Shown here: in pieces, positions 1 to 8,273 of the stretch
Numbering within the stretch: position 1 is the first letter of the stretch
Layout of the letters: every line of letters starts with the position of its first letter
Assembly: GCF_014646335.1 (NCBI RefSeq)
Contig: NZ_BMNG01000004.1
Span: forward strand, 312,584-376,583
Reading direction: 5' to 3'
Length of the DNA stretch: 64,000 nucleotides
Origin: Streptomyces lasiicapitis
GTDB taxonomy: Bacteria > Actinomycetota > Actinomycetes > Streptomycetales > Streptomycetaceae
Notes under the pieces: generated by a model
Told to the model about the DNA's origin: nothing
Database searches by the model: none
Seen by the model: only the letters and a program-made list of their open reading frames with translations
Translations under genes and position numbers: made by a program

Positions 1-1
1 C

Positions 2-322
2 ACCGGGGCCTCCAGCTGGCCCGCGATGTCCCGGGCCGAACACGTCGGCGTCCACATCCTCGGCGAGCATCAGCACGACCTCGCCGCCACCTTCGCGCGC
101 AGCGGCGCCGACCGCTTCGGCGCGCCCACGCGCTGGTACGACGGGCCGCAGGGCGTGCCCGTGCTCGAAGGCGTGCTCGCGTGGCTGGTGTGCCGGATCG
201 TGGCGCGGGTGCCCGCCGGGGACCACCGGGTGGTGCTCGCCGAGGCGGTCGCGGGGGACCCCTCGGGGGCGGGCCGCCCGCTGCTGTACCACCAGGGGCG
301 CTTCAACGCGCTGCGTGACTGA
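2..322 (+). CDS. Flavin reductase domain protein, 5'-truncated by the window edge
   Basis: Only the C-terminal ~106 residues are present; the frame is open from base 2 to the TGA at 320-322. The piece starts with TGASSWPAMSRAEHVGVHIL and runs through GEHQHDLAATFARSGADRF to HQGRF near the end, the pattern of the flavin reductase (DIM6/NTAB-like, FMN-binding split barrel) family. Members use NAD(P)H to reduce free FMN or FAD for partner monooxygenases, or act as small flavoenzymes. An internal ATG at 26 exists but the conserved sequence continues upstream of it, so it is not the true start. It lies 230 bases before etfB on the same strand; both deal with flavins, but no operon link is shown. 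Family call confident, substrate unknown. Confidence 0.75.
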   Translation, partial: TGASSWPAMSRAEHVGVHILGEHQHDLAATFARSGADRFGAPTRWYDGPQGVPVLEGVLAWLVCRIVARVPAGDHRVVLAEAVAGDPSGAGRPLLYHQGRFNALRD

Positions 323-411
323 GAGTTCCCGATGACGCGGGGTGCGCGCGATTACGGAGCGTTGCAAAGGTCACAGTTCAAAGCGCTTGCTCAGCGGGAA
401 AGTACTGGGTG

Positions 412-423
412 TACTCATGAGTA
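412..423. promoter_or_regulatory. 12-bp perfect palindrome in the etfB upstream region
   Basis: TACTCATGAGTA is a perfect palindrome about 130 bases before etfB, inside an unusually AT-rich patch (following bases are ATATTCC). It has the size of a dimeric repressor site. The rest of the 323-552 gap contains a small CTGCC...GGCAG hairpin (about 481-498) and no open frame that looks coding. Which regulator would bind is unknown. Confidence 0.35.
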
Positions 424-552
424 ATATTCCGGTTGGAGCGGGGGCCGCCCCGACCGGGACCCGCCGCTTCAGGCGCCTATGCTGCCTGCAAGAAGGCAGT
501 GGCCCGTTGCAAGGCAGCAGCCCAGTAATGACGATGCAGTAGGAGAGCCGGC

Positions 553-1341
553 GTGAGCTTGAGGATCGTTGTCTGTGTGAAGTACGTGCCCGACGCCACC
601 GGCGACCGGCACTTCGCCGAGGATCTGACCGTCGACCGCGACGACGTGGACGGCCTCCTCTCGGAGCTCGACGAGTACGCCGTCGAGCAGGCCCTGCAGA
701 TCAAGGAAGCGGCGGACGACGACGCCGAGATCACGGTCCTCACCGTCGGTCCCGAGGACGCGAAGGACGCGCTGCGCAAGGCTCTCTCGATGGGCGCCGA
801 CAAGGCCGTCCACGTCGAGGACGACGACCTGCACGGCACCGACGTCATGGGCACCTCGCTCGTCCTGGCCAAGGCCGTCGAGGAGACGGGTTACGACCTC
901 GTCATCGCCGGTATGGCCTCCACCGACGGCACCATGGGCGTGCTGCCCGCGATCCTCGCCGAGCGCCTGGGCGTGCCGCAGGTGACGCTGCTCTCCGAGG
1001 TCTCCGTGGCGGACGGCGTCGTGAAGGGCCGCCGTGACGGTGACACCGCCTCCGAGCAGCTCGAGGCGTCCCTGCCGGCCGTCGTGTCCGTGACGGACCA
1101 GTCGGGCGAGGCCCGCTACCCGTCCTTCAAGGGCATCATGGCCGCCAAGAAGAAGCCGGTGAAGTCGCTCGACCTGGACGACCTGGACATCGACGCCGAG
1201 ACCGTCGGCCTCGAGGGCGCCTGGACGAAGGTCGACTCCGCCGCCGAGCGTCCCGCGCGCACCGCGGGCACGATCGTCAAGGACGAGGGCGAGGGCGGCA
1301 AGCAGCTCGCTGAGTTCCTTGCGGGCCAGAAGTTCATCTGA
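553..1341 (+). CDS. etfB: Electron transfer flavoprotein, beta subunit
   Basis: 262-residue ETF beta subunit (FixA family), usual length. With EtfA it forms the soluble heterodimer that takes electrons from acyl-CoA and other flavin dehydrogenases and passes them toward the quinone pool. Diagnostic features are the N-terminal IVVCVKYVPD, the AMP-site region around VIAGMASTDGTMG, and the ETF-beta signature beginning near residue 180 (VTDQSGEARYPSFKGIMAAK). The GTG at 553 is chosen because AGGAG lies at 541-545, a good distance upstream. etfA follows 57 bases downstream on the same strand, so co-transcription is expected. Nothing is missing or unusual in the protein. Confidence 0.96.
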   Translation: MSLRIVVCVKYVPDATGDRHFAEDLTVDRDDVDGLLSELDEYAVEQALQIKEAADDDAEITVLTVGPEDAKDALRKALSMGADKAVHVEDDDLHGTDVMGTSLVLAKAVEETGYDLVIAGMASTDGTMGVLPAILAERLGVPQVTLLSEVSVADGVVKGRRDGDTASEQLEASLPAVVSVTDQSGEARYPSFKGIMAAKKKPVKSLDLDDLDIDAETVGLEGAWTKVDSAAERPARTAGTIVKDEGEGGKQLAEFLAGQKFI

Positions 1342-1398
1342 GCTTCAGTCACCCCATCCCTCCCCAACTTCTTCGTAATCGCAGGAGATTGAAGTCCC

Positions 1399-2361
1399 AT
1401 GGCTGAAGTTCTCGTCTACGTCGACCACGTCGACGGCGCCGTCCGCAAGCCCACCCTTGAGCTGCTCACGCTGGCCCGCCGCATCGGCGAGCCCGTCGCC
1501 GTCGCGCTCGGCTCCGGCGCCGAGGCCACCGCCGCCACGCTCGCCGAGCACGGCGCGGTGAAGGTCCTCACCGCCGACGCCCCCGAGTTCACCGACTACC
1601 TGGTCGTACCGAAGGTGGACGCCCTCCAGGCCGCGTACGACGCCGTCTCCCCGGCCGCGGTCCTGGTGCCGTCGTCCGCCGAGGGCAAGGAGATCGCGGC
1701 CCGCATCGCGGTCCGCATCGAGTCCGGCATCATCACCGACGCCATCGACCTGGAGGCCGGCGACGAGGGCCCGGTGGCCACGCAGTCCGTGTTCGCGGCC
1801 GCGTTCACCACCAAGTCCCGCATCTCCAAGGGCACCCCGGTCATCACCGTGAAGCCCAACTCGGCTCCGGTCGAGGCCGCCCCGGCCGCGGGCGCGGTCG
1901 AGGCCCTGTCCGTGTCGTTCTCCGCGCAGGCCACCGGCACCAAGGTCACCGCGCGCACCCCGCGCGAGTCGACCGGTCGCCCCGAGCTGACCGAGGCCGC
2001 GATCGTGGTCTCCGGCGGCCGCGGTGTCAACGGCGCCGAGAACTTCGCGATCATCGAGGCGCTCGCCGACTCGCTCGGTGCCGCCGTCGGCGCGTCCCGT
2101 GCCGCCGTCGACGCCGGCTGGTACCCGCACTCCAACCAGGTCGGCCAGACCGGCAAGTCCGTGTCGCCGCAGCTCTACATCGCCTCCGGCATCTCCGGCG
2201 CGATCCAGCACCGCGCCGGCATGCAGACCTCGAAGACCATCGTGGCCATCAACAAGGACGCCGAGGCCCCGATCTTCGACCTGGTCGACTACGGCGTGGT
2301 CGGCGACCTCTTCGAGGTCGTCCCGCAGCTCACCGACGAGGTCAAGACCCGCAAGGGCTGA
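1399..2361 (+). CDS. etfA: Electron transfer flavoprotein, alpha subunit
   Basis: 320-residue ETF alpha subunit (FixB family), the FAD-carrying partner of EtfB. The N-terminal half is the weakly conserved alpha/beta domain; the C-terminal FAD domain starts near residue 205 with [12 protein letters not shown] and continues with [20 protein letters not shown] (GQTGK near 249), [12 protein letters not shown] and the family-typical [20 protein letters not shown]. The ATG at 1399 has AGGAG at 1383-1387. It is followed by a strong hairpin (2377-2415), so the etfBA transcript likely ends there. Known role: electron transfer from fatty-acid and amino-acid oxidation; the particular dehydrogenase partner is not encoded in this window. 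Confidence 0.96.
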   Translation: MAEVLVYVDHVDGAVRKPTLELLTLARRIGEPVAVALGSGAEATAATLAEHGAVKVLTADAPEFTDYLVVPKVDALQAAYDAVSPAAVLVPSSAEGKEIAARIAVRIESGIITDAIDLEAGDEGPVATQSVFAAAFTTKSRISKGTPVITVKPNSAPVEAAPAAGAVEALSVSFSAQATGTKVTARTPRESTGRPELTEAAIVVSGGRGVNGAENFAIIEALADSLGAAVGASRAAVDAGWYPHSNQVGQTGKSVSPQLYIASGISGAIQHRAGMQTSKTIVAINKDAEAPIFDLVDYGVVGDLFEVVPQLTDEVKTRKG

Positions 2362-2376
2362 GCCCGTTCGGCGACC

Positions 2377-2415
2377 GAGGCCCCCGATTCCGCCGTGTGC
2401 GGACGCGGGGGCCTC
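2377..2415. terminator. Terminator hairpin between etfA and the convergent nuclease-family gene
   Basis: GAGGCCCCCG at 2377-2386 is perfectly complementary to CGGGGGCCTC at 2406-2415. Placed 15 bases after the etfA stop and 36 bases from the end of the opposing gene, it can serve both strands. No T-run follows, as is usual in Streptomyces. Confidence 0.75.
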
Positions 2416-2450
2416 GTCGTGTCACCGCGTGCCGTGCCACAGTCGTCGTG

Positions 2451-3356
2451 TCACAGCGTCAGGCTCGCCTGCACCGGCAGATGGTCGCTCGGGAACTGCC
2501 CGCCCAGTGAGAACGTGTTGATCGCCGCCGTGTGCGTGCGGGCCCCGGGCGTCGCCAGGATCCAGTCGATGCGGTCGCCGTCCGGCACCAGCGGCTTGTA
2601 GCCGTGGAAGGTGGCGTACTGCTTGCTGCGCTCGTCCGCCGCGTCCCAGGTGTCCACGAGGCCGGCGTTCAGCATCGTCTCGTACACCGGGTTCTTGTGG
2701 GCCGCGACGTTGAAGTCACCGGTGACGATCAGCGGCAGCGAGCGGTCCAGGACCGCGATGCGGTCCGCGATCAGGTGGGCGGCGCGGGTGCGGGCGTACT
2801 GACTGGCGTTGTCCAGATGGGTGTTGAGGAAGTACAGCTCGCTGTCCGTGCGCCGGTCCAGGAAGCGGACCCAGGTCACCATGCGGATCGAGCCGCCGCC
2901 CCAGGTGTTGGAGCCGATCACGTCCGGCGTGTCCGAGAGCCAGAAGTGGTCGTACGCGACGGGCAGCAGCCTGCGCGTGTCGTAGAAGACCGTCATGAAC
3001 TCGTCGCGGCTGCCGCCCGCGCGGCCCGTGCCGATCCACGCGTAGTGCTGCCCCAGGTCCTCGGCGATGTCCTGGACCTGCTGGTACAGCCCCTCCTGCG
3101 TGCCCACGACGTGCGGCCGCGCGCGCCGTAGCAGCTCCCGCGTCACCGGGCGCCGGTCGGCCCAGGTGTTCGGCGGGGTGGTGCTCGCGTAGCGGAGGTT
3201 GAAGGACATGACCTCCAGGCGGCGGCCCGGACGCTCCACCGCGCGCGCGGGGGATGCGGCCATCGCGGTCGCGAGCAGCGGCACCGCGACGGCGGCTGCC
3301 GTGGCGGCCGCCGTCCGCAGGCCGGAGCGGCGGGTCACTTCGGGGTCGGTCGGCAC
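2451..3356 (-). CDS. Secreted endonuclease/exonuclease/phosphatase family protein
   Basis: 301 residues. The N-terminus (TRRSGLRTAAATAAA, then a hydrophobic stretch ending SPARA) is a Tat-type signal peptide, so the enzyme is probably exported folded. The mature part is an EEP (DNase I-like) fold: MSFNLRYAS (first metal-site Asn), TQEGLYQQ (metal-site Glu), LNTHLDNAS, TGDFNVAAHKNPVYE (Asp/Asn pair), RIDWIL, and the C-terminal SDHLPV with the catalytic Asp-His. Family members hydrolyse phosphodiesters in DNA, RNA, sphingomyelin or inositol phosphates; the substrate cannot be told from sequence. It ends convergently with etfA and runs away from the aldolase gene, so it is likely monocistronic. 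Confidence 0.85.
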   Translation of the reverse strand: MPTDPEVTRRSGLRTAAATAAAVAVPLLATAMAASPARAVERPGRRLEVMSFNLRYASTTPPNTWADRRPVTRELLRRARPHVVGTQEGLYQQVQDIAEDLGQHYAWIGTGRAGGSRDEFMTVFYDTRRLLPVAYDHFWLSDTPDVIGSNTWGGGSIRMVTWVRFLDRRTDSELYFLNTHLDNASQYARTRAAHLIADRIAVLDRSLPLIVTGDFNVAAHKNPVYETMLNAGLVDTWDAADERSKQYATFHGYKPLVPDGDRIDWILATPGARTHTAAINTFSLGGQFPSDHLPVQASLTL

Positions 3357-3499
3357 GCGGGCTCCTTCGGTCGGTCGCGGTCAGGCCCCGGGATGGGCCT
3401 CGGGTCGGGCCTCGGGTCAGATTGGAGTGCGCCCACCGGAGTCTGGAAGCACCATCTGAGACATGCGTGAACGCCCGGGGACCGGCACGCGAGAAGGTG

Positions 3500-3529
3500 T
3501 TGACCAGCGGGAAGGTCCACGGATAACTT
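3500..3529 (+). promoter_or_regulatory. Probable SigA-type promoter for the aldolase-like gene
   Basis: TTGACC (3500-3505), an 18-base spacer and TAACTT (3524-3529) resemble a housekeeping promoter, about 110 bases before the chosen ATG at 3641. The opposing nuclease gene starts at 3356, so this gap is the natural place for divergent promoters. Not experimentally supported. Confidence 0.45.
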
Positions 3530-3640
3530 CACCATACGGATTCTCGATTCCATCCAGCGGAAACGCGGTAGGAACGCGGTGCGAGCATCGCGGGATGGAC
3601 GCCTCAGGATGAACGCTTCATGACAGCGGAGGGTGCACGG

Positions 3641-4939
3641 ATGGGTCAGCAGGAGAACGTGGCAACGAGCCTCGCAGGCGCGGTCAGCGAAGGCATCAGC
3701 GCCTCGCTCGCGCCGATCGACGCGGAACTCGAACGCCGCTACCCCGGAGACCCCGGCACCCGCCAGCCCGTGCACACCGTGTACGTACCCGGCGAGGCGT
3801 TCGCCGACGACACCATCCGCACCTGGGGCGACCGGGCGCTCGCCGCGCTCGACGAGCACGCGCCCGACGCCGCGTCCTTCGCCGCCGTCCTCGGCCTCGC
3901 CGACGAGCTCGCGGAGCCCGTCTACGCGCGCGTGCGCGCCAAGCTGGAGCGCGAGCCCGTGGAGGACCTGCGCGTCGACTTCGAGGACGGCTACGGCGGG
4001 CGCACCGACGCCGACGAGGACGCCCACGCCGCCCGCGCGGCCCGCCTCATCTCCGAGGCGTACGCGGGCGGCACCGCGGCCCCGTACATGGGCATCCGCA
4101 TGAAGTGCATGGAGGCGGCGGTGCGCGACCGCGGCATCCGCACCCTCGACGTCTTCCTGTCCGGCCTCATGGAGGCGGGCGGGCTGCCCGACGGGCTCGT
4201 CCTCACGCTGCCCAAGGTGACGTACCCCGAGCAGGTCACGGCGATGGCGCGGCTCCTGGAGGAGTTCGAGAAGGCGCGCGGCCTGACCCCCGGCCGGATC
4301 GGCTTCGAGATCCAGATCGAGACCAGCCAGTCCATCCTCGCCGCCGACGGCACCGCCGCCGTCGCCCGCATGATCGACGCCGCCGAGGGCCGTGCCACCG
4401 GCCTGCACTACGGCACCTTCGACTACAGCGCCTGCCTCGGCGTCTCCGCCGCCTACCAGGCCAGCGACCACCCCGCCGCCGACCACGCCAAGGCCGTCAT
4501 GCAGGTCGCCGCCGCCGGCACTGGCGTGCGCGTGTCCGACGGCTCCACCAACGTGCTCCCGGTCGGCACCACCGCGAAGGTCCACGACGCCTGGCGGCTG
4601 CACTACGGCCTCACCCGGCGCGCCCTGGCCCGCGCCTACTACCAGGGCTGGGACATGCACCCCGGCCACATCCCCACGCGGTACGCGGCCGTCTTCGCCT
4701 TCTACCGCGAGGGCTTCGAGCAGGCCGCGGCCCGCCTCGCCGCCTACGCCAACCGGACCGGCGGCGACATCGCCGACGAGCCCGCCACCGCCAAGGCCCT
4801 CGCCGGGTACCTGCTGCGCGGCCTCGACTGCGGGGCGCTCGACACGGCCGAGGTCACCCGGCTGACCGGTCTCACGCTGGCCGGACTCCAGGTGTACGCG
4901 GGTCCGCGCCGCGGGGACCTCACGCCGTCGGCGAAGTAG
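3641..4939 (+). CDS. HpcH/HpaI aldolase/citrate-lyase-like protein (DUF6986-type)
   Basis: 432 residues, cytoplasmic. The sequence fits the citrate lyase beta/malyl-CoA lyase superfamily TIM barrel: RVDFEDGYGGR and the acidic DADEDAH region, LTLPKVTYPEQ, GFEIQIETSQS (metal-site Glu) and LHYGTFDYSA. The family usually makes or cleaves C-C bonds of 2-oxo or CoA-linked acids with Mg2+. This subgroup is a conserved actinobacterial type commonly annotated DUF6986; its reaction is not established. The ATG at 3641 is preferred over the upstream in-frame ATG at 3620 because GGAGGG (3628-3633) sits eight bases before it. The gene stands alone, with a promoter-like element at 3500-3529 and a direct repeat starting right after its stop. 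Confidence 0.8.
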   Translation: MGQQENVATSLAGAVSEGISASLAPIDAELERRYPGDPGTRQPVHTVYVPGEAFADDTIRTWGDRALAALDEHAPDAASFAAVLGLADELAEPVYARVRAKLEREPVEDLRVDFEDGYGGRTDADEDAHAARAARLISEAYAGGTAAPYMGIRMKCMEAAVRDRGIRTLDVFLSGLMEAGGLPDGLVLTLPKVTYPEQVTAMARLLEEFEKARGLTPGRIGFEIQIETSQSILAADGTAAVARMIDAAEGRATGLHYGTFDYSACLGVSAAYQASDHPAADHAKAVMQVAAAGTGVRVSDGSTNVLPVGTTAKVHDAWRLHYGLTRRALARAYYQGWDMHPGHIPTRYAAVFAFYREGFEQAAARLAAYANRTGGDIADEPATAKALAGYLLRGLDCGALDTAEVTRLTGLTLAGLQVYAGPRRGDLTPSAK

Positions 4940-4978
4940 GCGAGCGACAGGCCGGGCTTCCGGGCGAGCGACAGGCCG
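4940..4978. repeat. 15-bp direct repeat starting directly after the aldolase stop codon
   Basis: GCGAGCGACAGGCCG occurs at 4940-4954 and again at 4964-4978 (24-bp period). The first copy starts at the base after the TAG. The second copy runs into a GC-rich self-complementary stretch (CCGCGGGCCCCGCGG) that could act as a terminator. Confidence 0.7.
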
Positions 4979-5086
4979 CGGGCCCCGCGGGAACCGTCGC
5001 GAGACGTCCCGCACCGGCTGTCACACCTGCCCCGTACTCTGTACGCCACAGCACAAGCACGACGGCGTCACAGGGACGGGGCAGCG

Positions 5087-7021
5087 GTGTCTTCGGGGGA
5101 ACAGCAACAGCCGGACGGGGTCGGCAGACTCCTCGCCGGGCGCTATCGCGTCCTCGGGCAGCTCGGCCGCGGCGGCATGGGCGTCGTGTGGCGCGCCGTC
5201 GACGAGGTCCTGCACCGCGAGGTCGCGGTCAAGGAACTGCGTACGTTCACGGACGCGGGCGGGCCCGAACTCGCCGACCTGCGCCTGCGGATGCAGCGTG
5301 AGGCCCGCGCCGCCGCCCGCGTGCGGCACCCCGGAGTCGTCGCCGTGCACGACGTGGCGGAGGTCGAAGGACGCCCGCTGATCGTCATGGAACTTGTCGA
5401 CGGCCCCTCCCTGGACGACGTCCTGCGTGAGCGCGGCCCGCTCGACCCGCGCGAGGCCGCCGCCGTCGGCGGCAAGGTCATGGAGGCGCTCGCCGCCGCC
5501 CACCGCGTCGGCGTCCTGCACCGCGACGTGAAGCCCGGCAACATCCTTCTGGAGACCGGCGGCCGCGTCGTCCTCACCGATTTCGGCATCGCCACCATGG
5601 AGGACCCGGGCGACGGCTCGGCCACCCACCTCACCCGCAGCGGCGAACTCGTCGGCTCCCTGGACTACTTGGCGCCCGAGCGCGCCCAGGGCCAGGAGCC
5701 GGGACCCGCCTCGGACGTCTGGGCGCTCGGCGCCACGCTGTACGCGGCGGTGGAGGGCGCCTCGCCGTTCCGGCGCACGTCGACGTGGTCCACGCTCACG
5801 GCCATCGTGGTCGAGCCCCTGCCGGTGCCGCTCCGCGCGGGCGCCCTCATGCCCGTCCTGCGCCTGCTCATGGACAAGGACCCGCAGGCCAGGCCGGACG
5901 CGGAGGAGGCGCGGCGGCTGCTGGAGCAGGTGGCTTCGGGGGAGGGTGTCTCGGCGGTTCCGCCGAGTGCTGGCGCTGGGGCCGGGACTGGGGCTGGGGC
6001 CGGGGTGGCGACCGGGCCGGTCGGGACTGTTGGGACCGTCGGGTCTGTTGGGGCCGTCGGGTCGGTTGGGTACGCGGGGTCGCCTCCGCCGGGCGTCGGG
6101 GACGGGCAGCGTGAGGCCACGGTGCGGCACGTGCCGACCGCGGCGCCGCCCGGGTTCGGGCCGCCTCCCGTATCCGGGGAGGCCGCTGGGTTCGGGGCGC
6201 AGGGGGTGGCGTCGGCTCCGCCCAGCGGGCCCATACCGGCGCCCATGACGACGCCCGCACCGGAACCTTCCGGCCGGCGCGCCGACCGGGCCGGCCGACC
6301 GCGCAAGAGCAAGGCGCTGCTGGCCGCGGCGGCCGTGGCCGTGGTCCTTGCGGCGACGGGAGTGACCGTGGCGGCACTGTCCGGCGGGGACGACAAGAAG
6401 GACCAGGCGCAGGACGCGCAGGAGGCCGGGAGCACGGTCGAGCCCGGCGCCGACGCGAGCCGTGGCGCGATGGACACCTCGGACGGCTCCAAGCCCTCGA
6501 AGCAGGGCGACAAGAAGAAGCCCAAGGACTCCAAGGACGCCACGCGGCCCGACAAGGCGGGCAAGGACCGCGACGGCGGCAAGGGAACCGAGCGGGACGG
6601 GTCGTCGGACAAGGGCGAAGGGTCCGGTTCCTCCGATTCCTCCGACTCGTCGGACGGGCCCGCGGACCGCCCCAAGGAGTCGTCGAAGCCGCCCAAGGGC
6701 GGTACGTCCGGCGGCGGTTCCTCCGGCGACACCCAGGAGCCCGTGTGCCACCCGGCGGGCGGCGGCAAGTACAACTGCTCGGTGTGGCGGACCGCGAAGT
6801 CGTACACGGCATCGGGCGCCGAGGCGGGCACCCTCAACGCCGGCACGAACTACTTCTTCTGCCAACAGAACCTGGGCCGCCGCGAGACGCACGGCGAGTG
6901 GACGAACGTCTGGTGGGCCAAGACGGACGACGACAGCGGCAACACGAATGTGTTCGTGAGCGCCGTGTACCTCAAGGGCGGGGACAACGACAAGCCGCTG
7001 CCGGGGCTGCCGGTTTGCTGA
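5087..7021 (+). CDS. Membrane Ser/Thr protein kinase with extracellular Cys-containing sensor-like domain
   Basis: 644 residues. Residues ~15-280 form a Hanks-type kinase: glycine loop LGRGGMGVVW, ATP-binding Lys49 (VAVKE), catalytic HRDVKPGN with Asp147, DFG with Asp165, and the APE-like LAPERA. A long Pro/Ala/Gly linker (with a GTVGTVGSVGAVGSVG repeat) leads to one membrane helix at ~409-433. Outside follow a Lys/Asp/Ser-rich stalk (~440-545) and a ~90-residue domain with four Cys (CHPAGGGKYNCSVW...FFCQQ...LPVC). There are no PASTA repeats. The Cys are in the exported part and could form disulfides. The domain resembles small SH3-like wall-facing modules but I cannot assign it. GTG at 5087 follows a GGGACGGGG stretch. 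Likely a signalling kinase; ligand unknown. Confidence 0.9.
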   Translation: MSSGEQQQPDGVGRLLAGRYRVLGQLGRGGMGVVWRAVDEVLHREVAVKELRTFTDAGGPELADLRLRMQREARAAARVRHPGVVAVHDVAEVEGRPLIVMELVDGPSLDDVLRERGPLDPREAAAVGGKVMEALAAAHRVGVLHRDVKPGNILLETGGRVVLTDFGIATMEDPGDGSATHLTRSGELVGSLDYLAPERAQGQEPGPASDVWALGATLYAAVEGASPFRRTSTWSTLTAIVVEPLPVPLRAGALMPVLRLLMDKDPQARPDAEEARRLLEQVASGEGVSAVPPSAGAGAGTGAGAGVATGPVGTVGTVGSVGAVGSVGYAGSPPPGVGDGQREATVRHVPTAAPPGFGPPPVSGEAAGFGAQGVASAPPSGPIPAPMTTPAPEPSGRRADRAGRPRKSKALLAAAAVAVVLAATGVTVAALSGGDDKKDQAQDAQEAGSTVEPGADASRGAMDTSDGSKPSKQGDKKKPKDSKDATRPDKAGKDRDGGKGTERDGSSDKGEGSGSSDSSDSSDGPADRPKESSKPPKGGTSGGGSSGDTQEPVCHPAGGGKYNCSVWRTAKSYTASGAEAGTLNAGTNYFFCQQNLGRRETHGEWTNVWWAKTDDDSGNTNVFVSAVYLKGGDNDKPLPGLPVC

Positions 7022-7041
7022 GCGGGTCGGTTCGCTGAGCT

Positions 7042-7083
7042 GGTGCTGAGCGGGCCGGTCCGTCGAGCGCGGTGCTGAGCGGG
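7042..7083. repeat. 13-bp direct repeat after the kinase stop
   Basis: GGTGCTGAGCGGG occurs at 7042-7054 and 7071-7083 (29-bp period), with related GCTGAGC words nearby, between the kinase stop at 7021 and the acetyltransferase start. Confidence 0.6.
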
Positions 7084-7153
7084 ATGGCGGGGCCGCGAGT
7101 CGCCGCGAACAATCCGGTTGCACGGCTCGTGGCGAGGCGCGGACTCTGTCCAG

Positions 7154-8179
7154 ATGGACGAGTTGACGACCCAGTCGCCCGCGCCGGAAGAATCGCCAGG
7201 CCAGGACACGGCGACTCCTCCGCCCGACCTGACCGTACGCCCCGCGACCCCCGCCGACGCCGAAGAGATCTGCGGCCTGCTCAACGCCGTCGACATCGCG
7301 GAAGTCGGCCACCCCGAGACCGACCTGGGCACCGTCGAGACCGACCTGGTGCACCCCGAGGCCGACCTCGGCCGCAACTCCTGGCTGGCCTTCCGGCGCG
7401 GGCAGTTGGTCGCGTACGGCCTCCTGTGGGACGACTCCGGCGGCGAACGCATCGACGCCGACCACTACGTCCTGCCCGGCCACCAGGATGCCGGGGAACG
7501 CCTGCTCGCCGCCATCGAGCGGCGCGCCGTCGACCGCGCCGCGGAGAACGGCGTGACCCGAGCCGTCGTACACCTCACCCTCAACAGCCGCCCGACGCTG
7601 GACCGGACGACGCTCGCCCGCCGGGGCTGGCAGGCCGTCCGCCGCTACAACGTCCTGACCCGACCGCTGTCCCCGGCGGCCGACCCCGCCCCCGTCCCGC
7701 CACCCGGCCTGACCCTGCGCACCTGCGAGTCCGAGGCGGACCGGCGGCGCGCCCACGCCCTGGTCGAGGAGACCTTCACCGCCCACCACGACCACAAGCC
7801 GCGCGGCCACGAGCAGTGGCTGGCCGACCTGGGCAAGGGCATGGACTGGTCGCTCGTGTGGATCGCCGCCCTGCCGGGCGAGGGTGACGTCGCCGTCGTA
7901 CTGACCCGCGACGACCGCGAGGCCATGGCCTGGATCCGCAACCTCGGTGTCCGCGAGCGGTTCCGCGGCCGGGGCATCGCGGGCCACCTGCTGCGTCATG
8001 CCTTCGCCGTGTACGCCGCCCGGGGCCGCGCCACCGTCGGCCTCGGCGTGGACACCGAGAACGAGACGGGCGCCCTGAGCCTGTACACGTCCCACGGTTT
8101 CGCCCCGCACTTCGCGGCGGACACCTGGGAGATCACCTTGCGGGTCCCCGAGGAGCGAGAGGTGCCGGACCGCCTGTAA
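7154..8179 (+). CDS. Double-domain GNAT N-acetyltransferase
   Basis: 341 residues from the ATG at 7154 (an in-frame ATG at 7118 would add 12 poorly conserved residues). Two GNAT folds: the N-terminal one (~25-175) starts at LTVRPATPADAEEICGLLNA but lacks a clear acetyl-CoA loop; the C-terminal one (~190-335) has the loop RERFRGRGIAGHLLRHAF followed by GLGVDTENETGALSLYTSHGF. This is the mycothiol synthase-like tandem layout, but it is not MshD by obvious motif, and the acceptor is unknown. An oddity is the near-repeat in the N-terminal part (VGHPETDLG / TVETDLVHPEADLG). Cytoplasmic; same direction as the sigma factor downstream but separated by 94 bases. Confidence 0.85.
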   Translation: MDELTTQSPAPEESPGQDTATPPPDLTVRPATPADAEEICGLLNAVDIAEVGHPETDLGTVETDLVHPEADLGRNSWLAFRRGQLVAYGLLWDDSGGERIDADHYVLPGHQDAGERLLAAIERRAVDRAAENGVTRAVVHLTLNSRPTLDRTTLARRGWQAVRRYNVLTRPLSPAADPAPVPPPGLTLRTCESEADRRRAHALVEETFTAHHDHKPRGHEQWLADLGKGMDWSLVWIAALPGEGDVAVVLTRDDREAMAWIRNLGVRERFRGRGIAGHLLRHAFAVYAARGRATVGLGVDTENETGALSLYTSHGFAPHFAADTWEITLRVPEEREVPDRL

Positions 8180-8273
8180 CCCCACCGCCCGCGCCGGACA
8201 TAGACAGGCATGAGAACCGGAGCGGACGGCAGCGGACCCGAGAGGTCGGTGCCGGTGCGAGGAGGGAGACGGG

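Noticed and set aside
1345..2211. Long minus-strand frame of Gly/Asp/Arg-rich sequence opposite etfA
   Set aside because: Typical antisense shadow of a high-GC gene; the sense strand has the ETF alpha motifs.
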